Source of the DNA: Oceanospirillum linum
GTDB lineage: Bacteria > Pseudomonadota > Gammaproteobacteria > Pseudomonadales > Halomonadaceae
Assembly (NCBI RefSeq): GCF_900182785.1
Contig: NZ_FXTS01000004.1
Coordinates: forward strand, 186,001 to 250,000
Direction of reading: 5' to 3'
Length of the DNA: 64,000 nucleotides
Shown here: positions 25,903-35,390 of the stretch, piece after piece
Layout of the letters: each line of letters opens with the position of its first letter
Position numbering within the stretch: position 1 is the first letter of the stretch
Translations under genes and position numbers: made by a program
Notes under the pieces: model-generated
The model's input: only the letters and a program-made list of their open reading frames with translations
The model's database searches: none
What the model was told of the DNA's origin: nothing

Positions 25903-26814
25903 TTAGAAATAGCCTTCGCGCTTTTTCTCTTCCATCGAACCGGTGCCATCATGGTCGATCACACGGCCCTGACGTTCAGATGTGGTGGTCAACAGCATCT
26001 CCTGGATAATCTCCGGCAGAGTTGCTGCCGTTGATTCCACGGCACCGGTCAGAGGGTAGCAACCCAGGGTACGGAAACGCACAGAGCGCTGTACCGGCTT
26101 TTCACCGTCAGCCAGAGGCATACGCTCATCATCCACCATGATCAGGGTGCCATCACGCTCAACCACCGGGCGCTCTGCAGAGTAGTACAACGGCACAATC
26201 GGAATGGACTCCAGGTAGATGTACTGCCAGATATCCAGCTCCGTCCAGTTGGACAGCGGGAACACACGGATTGACTCGTCTTTGTTCACCTTGCCATTAA
26301 ACAGGTTCCACAGTTCAGGGCGCTGATTTTTCGGGTCCCAGCGGTGGAACTTGTCACGGAAAGAGTAAACGCGCTCTTTAGCACGGGATTTCTCTTCATC
26401 ACGACGGGCACCACCAAATGCAGCATCAAAGCGGTACTTGTTCAGTGCCTGCTTCAGGGCATCCGTTTTCATCACGTCAGTGTACTTACGACTGCCGTGA
26501 TCAAACGGGTTGATATTTGCCGCGCGACCTTCTTCGTTAGTATGAACGATCAGGTCCATACCCGCTTCCTTCGCCATCTTGTCGCGGAACTCGATCATCT
26601 CACGGAATTTCCACGTGGTATCAACATGCATCAGTGGGAACGGAGGTGTTCCCGGATAAAAGGCTTTACGGGCCAGATGCAGCATTACCGCAGAGTCTTT
26701 ACCGATTGAGTACAGCATTACCGGATTATCAAACTCAGCAGCTACTTCCCGAATAATATGGATGCTCTCGGCTTCCAGCTGTTTCAGGTGAGTCAGGCGT
26801 TCGGGCGATATCAT
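25903..26814 (-). CDS. cysD: Sulfate adenylyltransferase subunit 2
   Basis: A 303-residue PP-loop enzyme; SIGKDS near residue 37 is the ATP-binding loop. DAAFGGARRDEEKSRAKER and GCYPLTGAVES are CysD hallmarks. It forms APS from sulfate and ATP with CysN. The 260 bp upstream contain a minus-strand TATAAT at 26951-26956 that could be the -10 of the cysDN promoter, giving a leader of about 130 nt. No clear CysB site was identified. A GGAG lies about 12 nt from the ATG. Confidence 0.96.
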   Translation of the reverse strand: MISPERLTHLKQLEAESIHIIREVAAEFDNPVMLYSIGKDSAVMLHLARKAFYPGTPPFPLMHVDTTWKFREMIEFRDKMAKEAGMDLIVHTNEEGRAANINPFDHGSRKYTDVMKTDALKQALNKYRFDAAFGGARRDEEKSRAKERVYSFRDKFHRWDPKNQRPELWNLFNGKVNKDESIRVFPLSNWTELDIWQYIYLESIPIVPLYYSAERPVVERDGTLIMVDDERMPLADGEKPVQRSVRFRTLGCYPLTGAVESTAATLPEIIQEMLLTTTSERQGRVIDHDGTGSMEEKKREGYF

Positions 26815-27076
26815 CGTTGTGATCCACTCCTGCTAAAGGTCATAAGCAAGCCCTGACAGGGCGGCTTTTCAAGTCAAAATCTGTTATCGCAACCAGCTTA
26901 TTAAAGCTTTTGTCAGGTCTGCTGTGACGCAAACAGCCCTATCGGGTGCAATTATAATAGGCGTAGTTAAAACGGAATCCTTAATTACGTCAAATTATTT
27001 AAAATCATTTATTGATAACTTTTTAATATAAGAGCAAAAAAATAACTCTGATCCAGCTGAATGTAAAAACGGTACG

Positions 27077-27883
27077 TCATTCAGACTCAGGAAAAGCAGC
27101 GCTGTTCAGGTTAAGACGCTCAACCTTACTGAGTATATTACCGTCATCCAGCAGGGTCAGATTTCTGTAACCAGGAGCCTGTGAGTCAATCTCAAAATTA
27201 TTGATATGCGGGGCAAACTGAATACTGGTGGCTGGTGTGGTATAGAGAACCAAGCCATCACGCTCAATCTGATGCGCCTGGTGTACGTGCCCGCAGATTA
27301 CAGCCTTCACATGCCGATACTCACAAAGCGTTTGCCAAAGCCAGCCATCATCCCGCAGAGGAATGCTGTCAATCCCTGCAACCTGCCCCGGTTCAGCCAA
27401 CTCTGAATGGAAAAAGCCCTGACGGTCCGGCCCCACCAATAAAGGCTGATGGTGTACTGCCACCGCCTGAAATTCAGCCATGGGGTCAGCCAGCATTTCA
27501 AGCAACTGATTTCGTGCCGGCACTGACAATTCGCCATGGGGTTGGCCAGAGTTAGAGCTAAGTAGCAGCCACTGCCAACGGCCCAGACAAACAGAACTCT
27601 CAACAGATCTGTACTGCGCCATCAGCTCAGGCTGATCATGATTACCGGGAATCCATACCCAAGGCACGCCAACGGCATCCATCCGCTCCGACAAGATGCG
27701 ATAACTTTCAGACGTTTCATCCTGACTGAGATCCCCAGTCAAAAGGAACAGGTCCGGAAGCCCCTGCCGCTCTATCTGCTGTAGAATAGCTTGCAGATTC
27801 TGCCAGGGGTTCTGACCTTTAAAATCCTGCTCTGTCCTGGCAAAAAGATGCAGATCGGTAAGCTGAATAACAGAAACGGGCAT
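27077..27883 (-). CDS. cpdA: 3',5'-cyclic AMP phosphodiesterase
   Basis: A 268-residue calcineurin-like phosphoesterase with the full metal-binding set: QLTDLHL, TGDLSQD, PGNHDQP, a VHHQP His and GHVHQ. It hydrolyses cAMP and lowers CRP/Vfr-type signalling. The order nudF-yqiB-cpdA is conserved in gammaproteobacteria and supports the assignment. Genes are separated by 34 and 56 bp, so a single transcript is likely. yqiA and parE, which often follow, are not found here. Confidence 0.9.
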   Translation of the reverse strand: MPVSVIQLTDLHLFARTEQDFKGQNPWQNLQAILQQIERQGLPDLFLLTGDLSQDETSESYRILSERMDAVGVPWVWIPGNHDQPELMAQYRSVESSVCLGRWQWLLLSSNSGQPHGELSVPARNQLLEMLADPMAEFQAVAVHHQPLLVGPDRQGFFHSELAEPGQVAGIDSIPLRDDGWLWQTLCEYRHVKAVICGHVHQAHQIERDGLVLYTTPATSIQFAPHINNFEIDSQAPGYRNLTLLDDGNILSKVERLNLNSAAFPESE

Positions 27884-27939
27884 TGCGGTTGAGTATCCTT
27901 TCAGAGATCAGAAAGCGTGGCTTTGTAGCTGGATAACGA

Positions 27940-28461
27940 TTAAAAGTGCAGGTTCACCGGCTCAGCAATATGGCCATATCGCTGCAGATGAGCCAGCCAC
28001 TCACCAAGAAAAAGATTGATCTGCAGTTTCTCATCCGGCTGACGCATTTTATCATTCGGATAAAGATACCGACCTTCAAAATGGCGCTGCCGCTGATACC
28101 CGACCACCTCAGCCATACGAGCGTCATGGTACAGTCGCACGGAGAGTTCCGGCTGACGCAACCAGTGCCCCCAACTGTCTTGCTGAAAGATGCGCAGTAG
28201 CGTTGTGTACTTACTACGCTCGGTAACTTTAATCACCAACTCGCCCAAATGCAGAGCCTCATCACTAACAGCAAAGTGCCATTGCTCTGTTTCCTCAAGA
28301 TCCGGCAGTAGCTTCAGTAAGCGTAGATAATTCGCTTCACACTCCGCCATCTGCTTTTTCAGATCCACCGCATAGTTAGGTTTTGTTTTCCAGCCATTGT
28401 ATTGCTGCCAACTACCAAAACGTTGAGGCGCAGCGGATTTCTTACCCGAATTCGAGCGCAT
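27940..28461 (-). CDS. yqiB: YqiB-like DUF1249 protein
   Basis: A 173-residue protein with the DUF1249 landmarks: YAVDLKKQMAECEANYLRLLKLLP, then RLYHDARMAEVVGYQ and YPNDKMRQPDEKLQINLFLGEWL. The N-terminal 25 residues are basic and variable. The function is unknown; the family is almost always found between nudF and cpdA, as here. GGAGGG lies just upstream of the ATG. Confidence 0.85.
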   Translation of the reverse strand: MRSNSGKKSAAPQRFGSWQQYNGWKTKPNYAVDLKKQMAECEANYLRLLKLLPDLEETEQWHFAVSDEALHLGELVIKVTERSKYTTLLRIFQQDSWGHWLRQPELSVRLYHDARMAEVVGYQRQRHFEGRYLYPNDKMRQPDEKLQINLFLGEWLAHLQRYGHIAEPVNLHF

Positions 28462-28495
28462 ATTTATCCCTCCGCCACGTTAAATAACCACATAA

Positions 28496-29128
28496 TCAGG
28501 CACCGTAAGTTTCCTGCAGACGCTCACGATTGAGCTGTAACCACTGCAAGCCAATAATCGCCATTGCATTGTTAATGCGACCATCCTGTAATCCTCTGAA
28601 AGCCTCAGCAGCATTCACTAACTCTACCCGAATATCTTCATCTTCCTCTGCCAGGCCGTAAATTCCTTCCTGAATATCCCCGCTGTCAATAATGCCCAGA
28701 AAAAGATCGATCTGTTCATCCATACCACCGGGGCTAACCCAATATTTATACAGATGTTCAAGATGACGCACCTTGCAGCCTGCTTCTTCTTCAGCTTCAC
28801 GGTGTACCACTGACTCTAGGCTCTCACCGTCTTCTGTCATTCCCGCAACCAGTTCAAACTGCCAGGGGCTTTGGCTCGACTCATAGAGGCAACCAGGACG
28901 AAACTGTTCCACCATTAGCAACTGATCTGTTATCGGGTCATAGAGTAAAACGCCAACCGCATTGCCACGAACAAACACCTCACGGCTCATGACATCGGAC
29001 CAACCTCCAGCAAACTTCCGGGTTTTAATCCGCAATTTATCAAAACGAAAAAAGCCTTGAAAAACAGTGTGCTTTTCAAGAATTTCTACAGAATCCTGCG
29101 CAAATGTTGGTGTTAGTTGCTCACTCAT
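28496..29128 (-). CDS. nudF: ADP-ribose pyrophosphatase (Nudix)
   Basis: A 210-residue Nudix hydrolase. The Nudix box G-x5-E-x7-REAEEEAG is complete, and the upstream VEQFRPG strand and downstream VSPGGMDEQIDLFLG match the ADP-ribose-specific NudF group. It hydrolyses ADP-ribose to AMP and ribose-5-phosphate. It is first in the nudF-yqiB-cpdA set. An AAGGA site precedes the ATG. Confidence 0.9.
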   Translation of the reverse strand: MSEQLTPTFAQDSVEILEKHTVFQGFFRFDKLRIKTRKFAGGWSDVMSREVFVRGNAVGVLLYDPITDQLLMVEQFRPGCLYESSQSPWQFELVAGMTEDGESLESVVHREAEEEAGCKVRHLEHLYKYWVSPGGMDEQIDLFLGIIDSGDIQEGIYGLAEEDEDIRVELVNAAEAFRGLQDGRINNAMAIIGLQWLQLNRERLQETYGA

Positions 29129-29460
29129 ATTTTTTCCTTATAGGTCTGGCCCCTGAGCATAACAAAATATCCGGGGAACTGAAGCGGCGTCACTTTCCCA
29201 GCCTCTGCTTTCGTCTGCATGCTACGAAGTTCTTAGCGAAAGCCCAATAACGTGAGTCAGATCAAACTAAAAACGTACATAAAGGAGCCATGTAACATAA
29301 CATGACTGAAATAATGCAATTTTATTGCAAACATAGAGGTCAAAATCCACTATTGGATAATCTGTAGCAATAAAAAAATTCTAAGCTAACTTCGTGGCAA
29401 TTTGTTTTGCCAACAGACTGATACAAATATAACGACCAAGTCATAAGAGCGAGCGTTGCA
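29129..29460. other. Intergenic region between nudF and chemoreceptor gene
   Basis: A 332-bp AT-rich spacer between divergent genes. It must contain promoters for both. I see no reliable hairpin, RNA gene or conserved small reading frame. Confidence 0.5.
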
Positions 29461-31095
29461 ATGCATAATCTCCTGGGCAATATAAAAATTAAATATAAAC
29501 TCTGGGTCATTATTGGTTTGATGGCAATGGGAACTGCAGTTCTGATCAGCGTCTCCTTAATGTCTCTGAAGGACAACCTTCTCGAAGACCGCAAAATCAA
29601 AACCAAGCATGTTGTCGAAACTGTACATGGCTTCCTGGATCACTACTATGGAATGGAGAAAGCAGGTCAGCTGAGCCGCGAGCAGGCACAGCAAGCCGCA
29701 CAAAAAGCAATTGAAGGCCTGCGCTACGATCAGGATGAGTATTTCTGGCTCAATGACATGAACGCAGTCGTGATTATGCACCCGATCAAACCAGAGCTGA
29801 ACGGAAAAAATCTGGCCAACCTTGAGGACGCCAATGGCAAGAAAATTTTCAGCGAATTTGTCGGCATCGTAAAAGCTAACAAAGAAGGCTATGTTAACTA
29901 TCTATGGCCAAAGCCAGGCCATGACGCCCCTCAGGCTAAAGTCTCTTATGTGAAGGGCTTTGCACCCTGGGGCTGGATCGTTGGTAATGGCATCTACTTA
30001 AATGACATGGATGAGATTTTCTGGAAAACCTTGCTGCAATACTCCATAACCGTGGGAATTCTCAGTCTACTGATCGGAGGCCTGGCGCTCTTTATTATTC
30101 ATATCATCACCGTGCAGATCACCACCCTGAAAAACACTATGGTGGCGGTGAAAGATTCCGGCGATCTTCGCGAGCGTGTTGATATCACAACTAAAGACGA
30201 GCTAGGCGATATGGCCGGCGCCTTCAACCATATGATGGATAAATTCCAGAACATCGTGAATTCTGTTGGTCAATCCACGCAGCAGCTTTCCCATGCCATC
30301 AGCCAAATGTCCGATATTACGGCCAGTACAATTAACGGCGTTACCCGTCAACGCTCTGAAACAGAACAAAGCGCTGCCGGTATGAACGAAATGGCTGCCT
30401 CTGCTCAGCAGACTGCAAATATTGCCGACCAAGCGAATGAAACAACACGACTGACCCACGAGCAGACCGAAACAGGCCTTCGGGTTGTTGAAGAAGCGAC
30501 CAGCAGCATTAACGAATTGGCCAGTGAAGTGGAAGAAGCAGGCAGCGTGATTAATGCACTGGAAGATCACACCGCAAAGATTGAAAGCATCCTTGATGTT
30601 ATTGGCGGGATATCCGAACAGACGAACTTGTTAGCGCTTAATGCCGCGATCGAGGCTGCACGGGCCGGAGACCAGGGTCGTGGCTTCGCTGTTGTAGCAG
30701 ATGAGGTACGTCAGCTGGCGCAACGCTCCGCTGAGTCCACCCAGCAAATTCAGGAGATGATCCACGAACTGCAAAGCCGTTCAAAAGTTGCCGTCGATGT
30801 TATGAATACAAGCCGTACAAAAGCCGAAACTACCGTCAGTAAAGCAACAGAAGCTGGCGAAGCTTTTCAAACAATTGCAGCATCCATGCAACAGATCAGC
30901 TCTTTAAATGCCCAAATTATGACGGCAGCGGATGAGCAGAGCAATGTAGCTAATGAAATGAGTCAGAACCTGGTATCCATCTCCAGTATCTCAGAAGATA
31001 CCGAACAAGGTACCAGCCTGATACAAGATTCTGCTCAGGAGCTGCAGAAGAACGCTTATAACCTTGAAGCCCTGATTAAACAGTTTAAAACCTGA
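29461..31095 (+). CDS. Methyl-accepting chemotaxis protein with single-Cache sensor
   Basis: A 544-residue chemoreceptor. Membrane helices lie at about 12-34 and 190-212. The periplasmic part between them has the sCache_2 pattern (YDQDEYFWLNDMNAVVIMHP...WGWIVGNGIYL). HAMP follows, then the methylation and signalling helices with the conserved tip EQTNLLALNAAIEAARAGDQGRGFAVVADEVRQLAQRS. sCache_2 receptors often sense small organic acids (family knowledge); the ligand here is unknown. A terminator follows, so it is monocistronic. Confidence 0.94.
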   Translation: MHNLLGNIKIKYKLWVIIGLMAMGTAVLISVSLMSLKDNLLEDRKIKTKHVVETVHGFLDHYYGMEKAGQLSREQAQQAAQKAIEGLRYDQDEYFWLNDMNAVVIMHPIKPELNGKNLANLEDANGKKIFSEFVGIVKANKEGYVNYLWPKPGHDAPQAKVSYVKGFAPWGWIVGNGIYLNDMDEIFWKTLLQYSITVGILSLLIGGLALFIIHIITVQITTLKNTMVAVKDSGDLRERVDITTKDELGDMAGAFNHMMDKFQNIVNSVGQSTQQLSHAISQMSDITASTINGVTRQRSETEQSAAGMNEMAASAQQTANIADQANETTRLTHEQTETGLRVVEEATSSINELASEVEEAGSVINALEDHTAKIESILDVIGGISEQTNLLALNAAIEAARAGDQGRGFAVVADEVRQLAQRSAESTQQIQEMIHELQSRSKVAVDVMNTSRTKAETTVSKATEAGEAFQTIAASMQQISSLNAQIMTAADEQSNVANEMSQNLVSISSISEDTEQGTSLIQDSAQELQKNAYNLEALIKQFKT

Positions 31096-31119
31096 TCTAC
31101 AGAAAGGTATGTTTTAATC

Positions 31120-31160
31120 AGCCTGTATGCCGGTTTAAAATCGGCACACAGGCTTTTTTT
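31120..31160 (+). terminator. Rho-independent terminator after the chemoreceptor gene
   Basis: AGCCTGT (31120-31126) and ACAGGCT (31148-31154) enclose an inner GCCG/CGGC pairing, and seven T residues follow on the plus strand. Confidence 0.88.
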
Positions 31161-31227
31161 ATTGCTGAGAAGAAAACAAGCTCAGCCCACATCCAGAAGA
31201 CAACGCCCAAGGGAGGCTGACACCGAT

Positions 31228-31755
31228 ATGAAAGGGCGCAATATGCAACGCTGGCGGGACCCTGCAAAAGATCCCCGACGCGAAAAGAAAACGAACCTGA
31301 TCACCCCGGAAGGCTATGAAGTCCTGCAAAGTGAACGTAATTTTCTGTGGAAAGTCCGTCATCCCGAACTTGCCCAAAAAGTACAGGAGGCCGCAGCTCA
31401 GGGTGATCGTAGTGAAAATGCCGATTACACTTACAACAAGCAACTACTGAACAAGACACTGGGCCGTATCCGTCACCTTGATAAACGCCTGGATCTGCTA
31501 ACGGTTGTGGATAAAAAACCTGATGACCAGGAACGCATCTTTTTCTCTGCCCGAATAGAGCTTGAAGATAATGAAGGTAAGCGAATGCAGATCCGTATTG
31601 TCGGGCCAGACGAAGCAGATCTTAAAGAGGGCAAAATCAATATCGACTCGCCGATGGCCCGCTCTCTGCTGGGAAAAACATTAGATGATGAGATTCGGGT
31701 ACAGGCACCCGGCGGCGAACAGGTTTATTACGTGCTGTCCGTGGATTACGACTGA
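31228..31755 (+). CDS. greB: Transcription elongation factor GreB
   Basis: From the ATG at 31228 (GGGAGG about 11 nt upstream) the product is 175 residues; an ATG at 31243 and a frame open to 31162 are alternatives. The N-terminal coiled coil (ITPEGYEVLQSERNFLWKVRHPEL) contains GDRSENADYTYNK, the tip with acidic residues that stimulate transcript cleavage by backtracked RNA polymerase. The C-terminal FKBP-like domain has GPDEAD and SPMARSLLGK. Wording such as SENADYTYNK favours GreB over GreA. Confidence 0.92.
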   Translation: MKGRNMQRWRDPAKDPRREKKTNLITPEGYEVLQSERNFLWKVRHPELAQKVQEAAAQGDRSENADYTYNKQLLNKTLGRIRHLDKRLDLLTVVDKKPDDQERIFFSARIELEDNEGKRMQIRIVGPDEADLKEGKINIDSPMARSLLGKTLDDEIRVQAPGGEQVYYVLSVDYD

Positions 31756-31800
31756 TTTGGTATCCGCCCCATTCAGGATGATCATGCCTACGCAAAAAAA

Positions 31801-31829
31801 CGCCCCGGATCTCTGTCCGGAGCGATTTT
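31801..31829 (+). terminator. Terminator after greB
   Basis: CGCCCCGGA (31801-31809) pairs with TCCGGAGCG (31816-31824) with one mismatch, followed by ATTTTTAATT on the plus strand. Confidence 0.75.
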
Positions 31830-31876
31830 TAATTCAGATCGGATTACCGAAATAAAAGCTCTGGGACTCACCTGCC

Positions 31877-32080
31877 TTATTTAAAAGCACAGCCGGTTTT
31901 AATGCCCATCATATTGAATATTTTTGCCGCCGGACAAAAACCAGTAAAAGCAGACTGAATCAGGTTGGCACCGATAAAAACAGTTAACCAGACAAAATTA
32001 GCATGTACATACTGCGTCAGAACAACACTAAGCAGCACCATAGAACCAGCAAAAACAAACACCAGACGATCAATATTCAT
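31877..32080 (-). CDS. DUF2892 (YgaP-like) small membrane protein
   Basis: A 67-residue inner-membrane protein with two helices (about 7-25 and 31-49) ending in GFCPAAKIFNMMGIKTGCAF, the DUF2892 signature also fused to rhodanese in YgaP. The ATG at 32080 is preceded by GGAGAG. The function is unknown, though links to sulfur handling are suggested for the family. The two cysteines in the tail (FCPA and GCAF) are conserved features. Confidence 0.85.
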   Translation of the reverse strand: MNIDRLVFVFAGSMVLLSVVLTQYVHANFVWLTVFIGANLIQSAFTGFCPAAKIFNMMGIKTGCAFK

Positions 32081-32232
32081 AATACTCTCCAAAACTTATC
32101 CAGGCCAAAGAGGCTGACCCATTGAGAGAGATAATATTAGAAAAATCTTAATCAAAGAAATACCGCTTAATTCTAAATAGAATTTAGATATAACCATTAA
32201 GAATAAAGAGGCTGCCGAGCCAGTTTCTGCTA

Positions 32233-33240
32233 TCAATAAGGGCGCTCTGCAATAATCACGGCACGCTTGGGAGCAGGGTAACCTTCTGCTGTTTTTGTCG
32301 GATCATTAGGGTCGAGAAAATCCTGCAGCGATTGGTAGGTCATCCACTCAGTACTACGCTGCTCTTCTGTTGTCGTAATGGACACATCCACCACCCGCAC
32401 ATTTACAAAACCACATTTCTCCAGCCAAAGCACCAATGCATCCGGACTGGGCAGATACCAGACGTTGTTCATCATGGCATAACGATCCTCCGGCATCAGC
32501 ACGGTTTGTGCATCGCCATCGACGACCAGAGTTTCCAGCACCAACTCACCACCGGGACGCAGAGCTTCTTTCAGCTGAAAGAGATGATCAATGGGTGAAC
32601 GGCGATGATAGAGCACCCCCATGGAAAAGACCGTATCAAAGTAATCCAGATTCGCAGGAACATCCTCAATCCCTACCGGAAGGTGGAAAACACGATTACC
32701 ATCTGCCAATCCCATCAGACGGCGCACCAGCTGAAACTGCATATGAAACCGGGGTGACGGATCGATACCGACCACAAAGCGGGCACCCGCTCCTGCCATG
32801 CGCCAACAGTGATAACCGCTACCACACCCCACATCCAGCACACTACGGTTATGTAAGGGAGCTATAAACTCAGCTAAACGATCCCACTTCCAATCGGAAT
32901 GCCACTCGGTATCAATATAGGAGCCATGCAGATCAAATGGGCCTTTACGCCATGGCATCAGCTTTTTCAGCAGGTTACGGTACTTAGCCTGCATCGGCTG
33001 TGGTAACTCAGGCTGAGTGCTGACCTTAACAGCACTTTGCTCAAGATGGGCCTCTACCTGGTAGCCCTGCTCCCTTAAAGCGTCTGCCGTATCAAATTTA
33101 TCCACAACCCTTTGCCAACCCGGCAGATCAGAATAACGCTTAACATCCAGTGCCTCCTCCAGCTGCTCAGGTACTTTTGCCAGCCATCGGGTAAGACCTT
33201 CTTCAGCAAATTTTTGATACAGAGGTGCATAATCCTGCAT
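32233..33240 (-). CDS. cmoB: tRNA U34 carboxymethyltransferase
   Basis: About 335 residues from ATG 33240 (a GTG four codons earlier is possible). CmoB transfers the carboxymethyl group of carboxy-SAM to 5-hydroxyuridine at tRNA position 34. Visible motifs are LLKKLMPWRKGPF, the SAM site VLDVGCGSGYHCWRM, DPSPRFHMQF and MGVLYHRRSPIDHL. It lies next to cmoA, which makes its substrate. Confidence 0.95.
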   Translation of the reverse strand: MQDYAPLYQKFAEEGLTRWLAKVPEQLEEALDVKRYSDLPGWQRVVDKFDTADALREQGYQVEAHLEQSAVKVSTQPELPQPMQAKYRNLLKKLMPWRKGPFDLHGSYIDTEWHSDWKWDRLAEFIAPLHNRSVLDVGCGSGYHCWRMAGAGARFVVGIDPSPRFHMQFQLVRRLMGLADGNRVFHLPVGIEDVPANLDYFDTVFSMGVLYHRRSPIDHLFQLKEALRPGGELVLETLVVDGDAQTVLMPEDRYAMMNNVWYLPSPDALVLWLEKCGFVNVRVVDVSITTTEEQRSTEWMTYQSLQDFLDPNDPTKTAEGYPAPKRAVIIAERPY

Positions 33241-33300
33241 AGTGAAGCTCACTTAAATCGGGTTGTAGTAAATTTCAGGAATAGACGGGCCTGACTTCGG

Positions 33301-34074
33301 TTATCGGGCTTTTATCGCCAGTAAAGAAGCAAAGTTCAGATATTGAAACCAAACCGAGCTCTGGGCAAAACCGGCATCCCTGAAGCGCTGATGATGAATG
33401 TCAAAGCTCTCAGCCTGCAGAAAGTTCTCCAATGCGGCTCGTTTCTGACTGATCTCAAGCTCGCTGTAGCCGTTAGCCCGTTTAAAATCCAGATGCAGGT
33501 CGAATAGGGTATCCTGCTGCTCGGCGGATTCGAAGCGCACTTTTTCAGACAGAACAATCACACCACCGGGTGCTAAGCCTTCATGGATTCGTTTTAACAG
33601 CGGCAGGCGCTGCTCCAGAGGCAGAAACTGAAAGGTAAAATTCAGGATCACGACAGAAGCATTGTCGATAGGCGCCTCACAGATATCAGCACACTCCAGG
33701 TGTACACCATCACGCTGGGCTTCAGGCACTTCCTGGGACAAAACCTCTCGACAGCGCTCGATCATCGCATCAGAGTTATCCAAGCCGACAATCTCAAGAC
33801 CCGGTTCCTGAATCTGGTGCAGCACTGATAACATACTGGCTCCCAGCGAACAGCCCAAATCATAGATACGTGTTCCAGGTTGCCAGTAACGACGGGCAAT
33901 AACGCCCGTCATACCAATCATATTACTGTAACCCGGCACTGACCGTTTAATCATATCCGGAAACACCTGAACGACCTTGTCATCAAATGAGAAGGTAGCC
34001 ACTTTATCCAGCGGGTTAGCGAAAATTGCGTCTTTTTGCTCTTTTTTCACGGAAGGATCTCTCTTGACTGACAC
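33301..34074 (-). CDS. cmoA: Carboxy-SAM synthase
   Basis: A 257-residue SAM-binding enzyme that makes carboxy-S-adenosylmethionine from SAM and prephenate for CmoB. DKVVQVFPDMIKRSVPGYSNMI, YDLGCSLGASML and NFTFQFLPLEQR are diagnostic. The start is a GTG at 34074; a second GTG eight codons later has a better GAGA spacing. It lies 60 bp upstream of cmoB, in the same direction. Confidence 0.95.
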   Translation of the reverse strand: MSVKRDPSVKKEQKDAIFANPLDKVATFSFDDKVVQVFPDMIKRSVPGYSNMIGMTGVIARRYWQPGTRIYDLGCSLGASMLSVLHQIQEPGLEIVGLDNSDAMIERCREVLSQEVPEAQRDGVHLECADICEAPIDNASVVILNFTFQFLPLEQRLPLLKRIHEGLAPGGVIVLSEKVRFESAEQQDTLFDLHLDFKRANGYSELEISQKRAALENFLQAESFDIHHQRFRDAGFAQSSVWFQYLNFASLLAIKAR

Positions 34075-34090
34075 GGAGTCTACTTTCTCT

Positions 34091-34165
34091 TGTGGGTCGG
34101 GCTTTAGCCCGTCAATCCAACCAGCAACACCAGACCTATGACGCCCTAAAGGGCGACCTACACTA
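34091..34165. repeat. REP-like inverted repeat between cmoA and rsmC
   Basis: CGGGCTTTAGCCCG (34098-34111) and CGCCCTAAAGGGCG (34142-34155) are two short palindromes. They also belong to one larger inverted repeat of about 25 bp on each side, roughly 85% matched by eye: a GTGGGTC/GTAGGTC outer edge followed by the palindrome core. This is typical of dispersed BIME/MITE-like elements. Confidence 0.7.
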
Positions 34166-34170
34166 AATGG

Positions 34171-35313
34171 TTAAATCTTCGCCGACCAGATGCAGAATTT
34201 ACCGGTCTCGGCGATGCGCTCACAGTGTCCGAAGGTCGCTTCAATGATATCCGGGTATTTCAGAAAGCGATTGGCGACAATGCGTAGTTCACCACTGCGC
34301 TTCAGGTGCTTCTTCGCCTGGCGAATAAAACGATCAGCCAGCTCATAATCCGTTTTCTGACCAGTATGAAACGGTGGATTAGAGATAATCAGGTCAAAGC
34401 GATCAGTGATATCACTCCACATGTCAGAAGCATAAACCTGGCCTTGCATCTCATTGGCGGCAAGGCCGCGGCGGGTCGCTTCCAACGCCATAGCACTGAC
34501 ATCACAAAAGGTCACTTCCAGCTCCGGGCGTTGCTTTAACAGGCTCAAACCGATCACACCGGTTCCACAACCCATATCCAGCACTCTACGGTTACGCACC
34601 TTGGATGGTTTAATGCGCGGCATATTCTGCAGCATAAGCGCTGTACCCTCATCTAAACGACCATGACTGAATACACCGGGCAGACTCGTGAGCCTAAGAT
34701 CCGCCAGCTCATCCGGAAAGCCATCCTTTTCCGGTAGCTGCCAATGAAGTTCCCAGGGCTCGGCATTAAACGTCTCAGGCTCGGGCAGTGAAAGCTCCTT
34801 ATTGAGCTGCAGCTTCAGTAATGCACTTTTTTTCGCTTTGTCCGCCTTGCTTAAGTTCCAGGCACCCTCTGACCACTGGTCATCTGCAGCTGCTTTAAGC
34901 AATTTATCCGCAGACTTAATGCCGCCGTTGTTTTCACCCACCAACCAGAAACAGCCTCCGGATTTTAACAGAGGTAAAAACTGAGCAATCAGATAACGGG
35001 CCTGCTCTTTCGCTTTTGGCATAAACAGAAGAATGTGATCATATGCGGCCAACAAGCCACTCTCGCTATCCTGCCCCAAATAAGCCTGGAATAACGGCAT
35101 AAAGCGAGCTTCATACTGGCGATGTTGATCCAGCGACTGATAACTGCGCCAATCATCAGTCAGCAGATGCAAGGCCTCAATCTGAGGCGTCAACAAGGGT
35201 TGAATCAGGTTCGTATAACCATCACTCACAGGCAGGTGCGCCATCAGAAGATCCCCCTTAAAGAGGGCTTGATTACGCAATACCAGCTCTGCAGCAGGGG
35301 ACAAAACGCTCAT
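34171..35313 (-). CDS. rsmC: 16S rRNA (guanine1207-N2)-methyltransferase
   Basis: A 380-residue protein made of a degenerate N-terminal and an active C-terminal methyltransferase domain, as in RsmC. The C-terminal half has VLDMGCGTGVIGLSLL and the N2-methyltransferase motif ISNPPFHTG. LPGVFSHGRLDEGTALML lies between the domains. It methylates G1207 of the small subunit. The ATG at 35313 is clear. Confidence 0.93.
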   Translation of the reverse strand: MSVLSPAAELVLRNQALFKGDLLMAHLPVSDGYTNLIQPLLTPQIEALHLLTDDWRSYQSLDQHRQYEARFMPLFQAYLGQDSESGLLAAYDHILLFMPKAKEQARYLIAQFLPLLKSGGCFWLVGENNGGIKSADKLLKAAADDQWSEGAWNLSKADKAKKSALLKLQLNKELSLPEPETFNAEPWELHWQLPEKDGFPDELADLRLTSLPGVFSHGRLDEGTALMLQNMPRIKPSKVRNRRVLDMGCGTGVIGLSLLKQRPELEVTFCDVSAMALEATRRGLAANEMQGQVYASDMWSDITDRFDLIISNPPFHTGQKTDYELADRFIRQAKKHLKRSGELRIVANRFLKYPDIIEATFGHCERIAETGKFCIWSAKI

Positions 35314-35390
35314 AATTTTTTACCAGAATAAGAGAGAATCGGAGGTATTTTCAGGCAATATTTCAGCCTTGCCGAAGCGGTACTCTGGCA

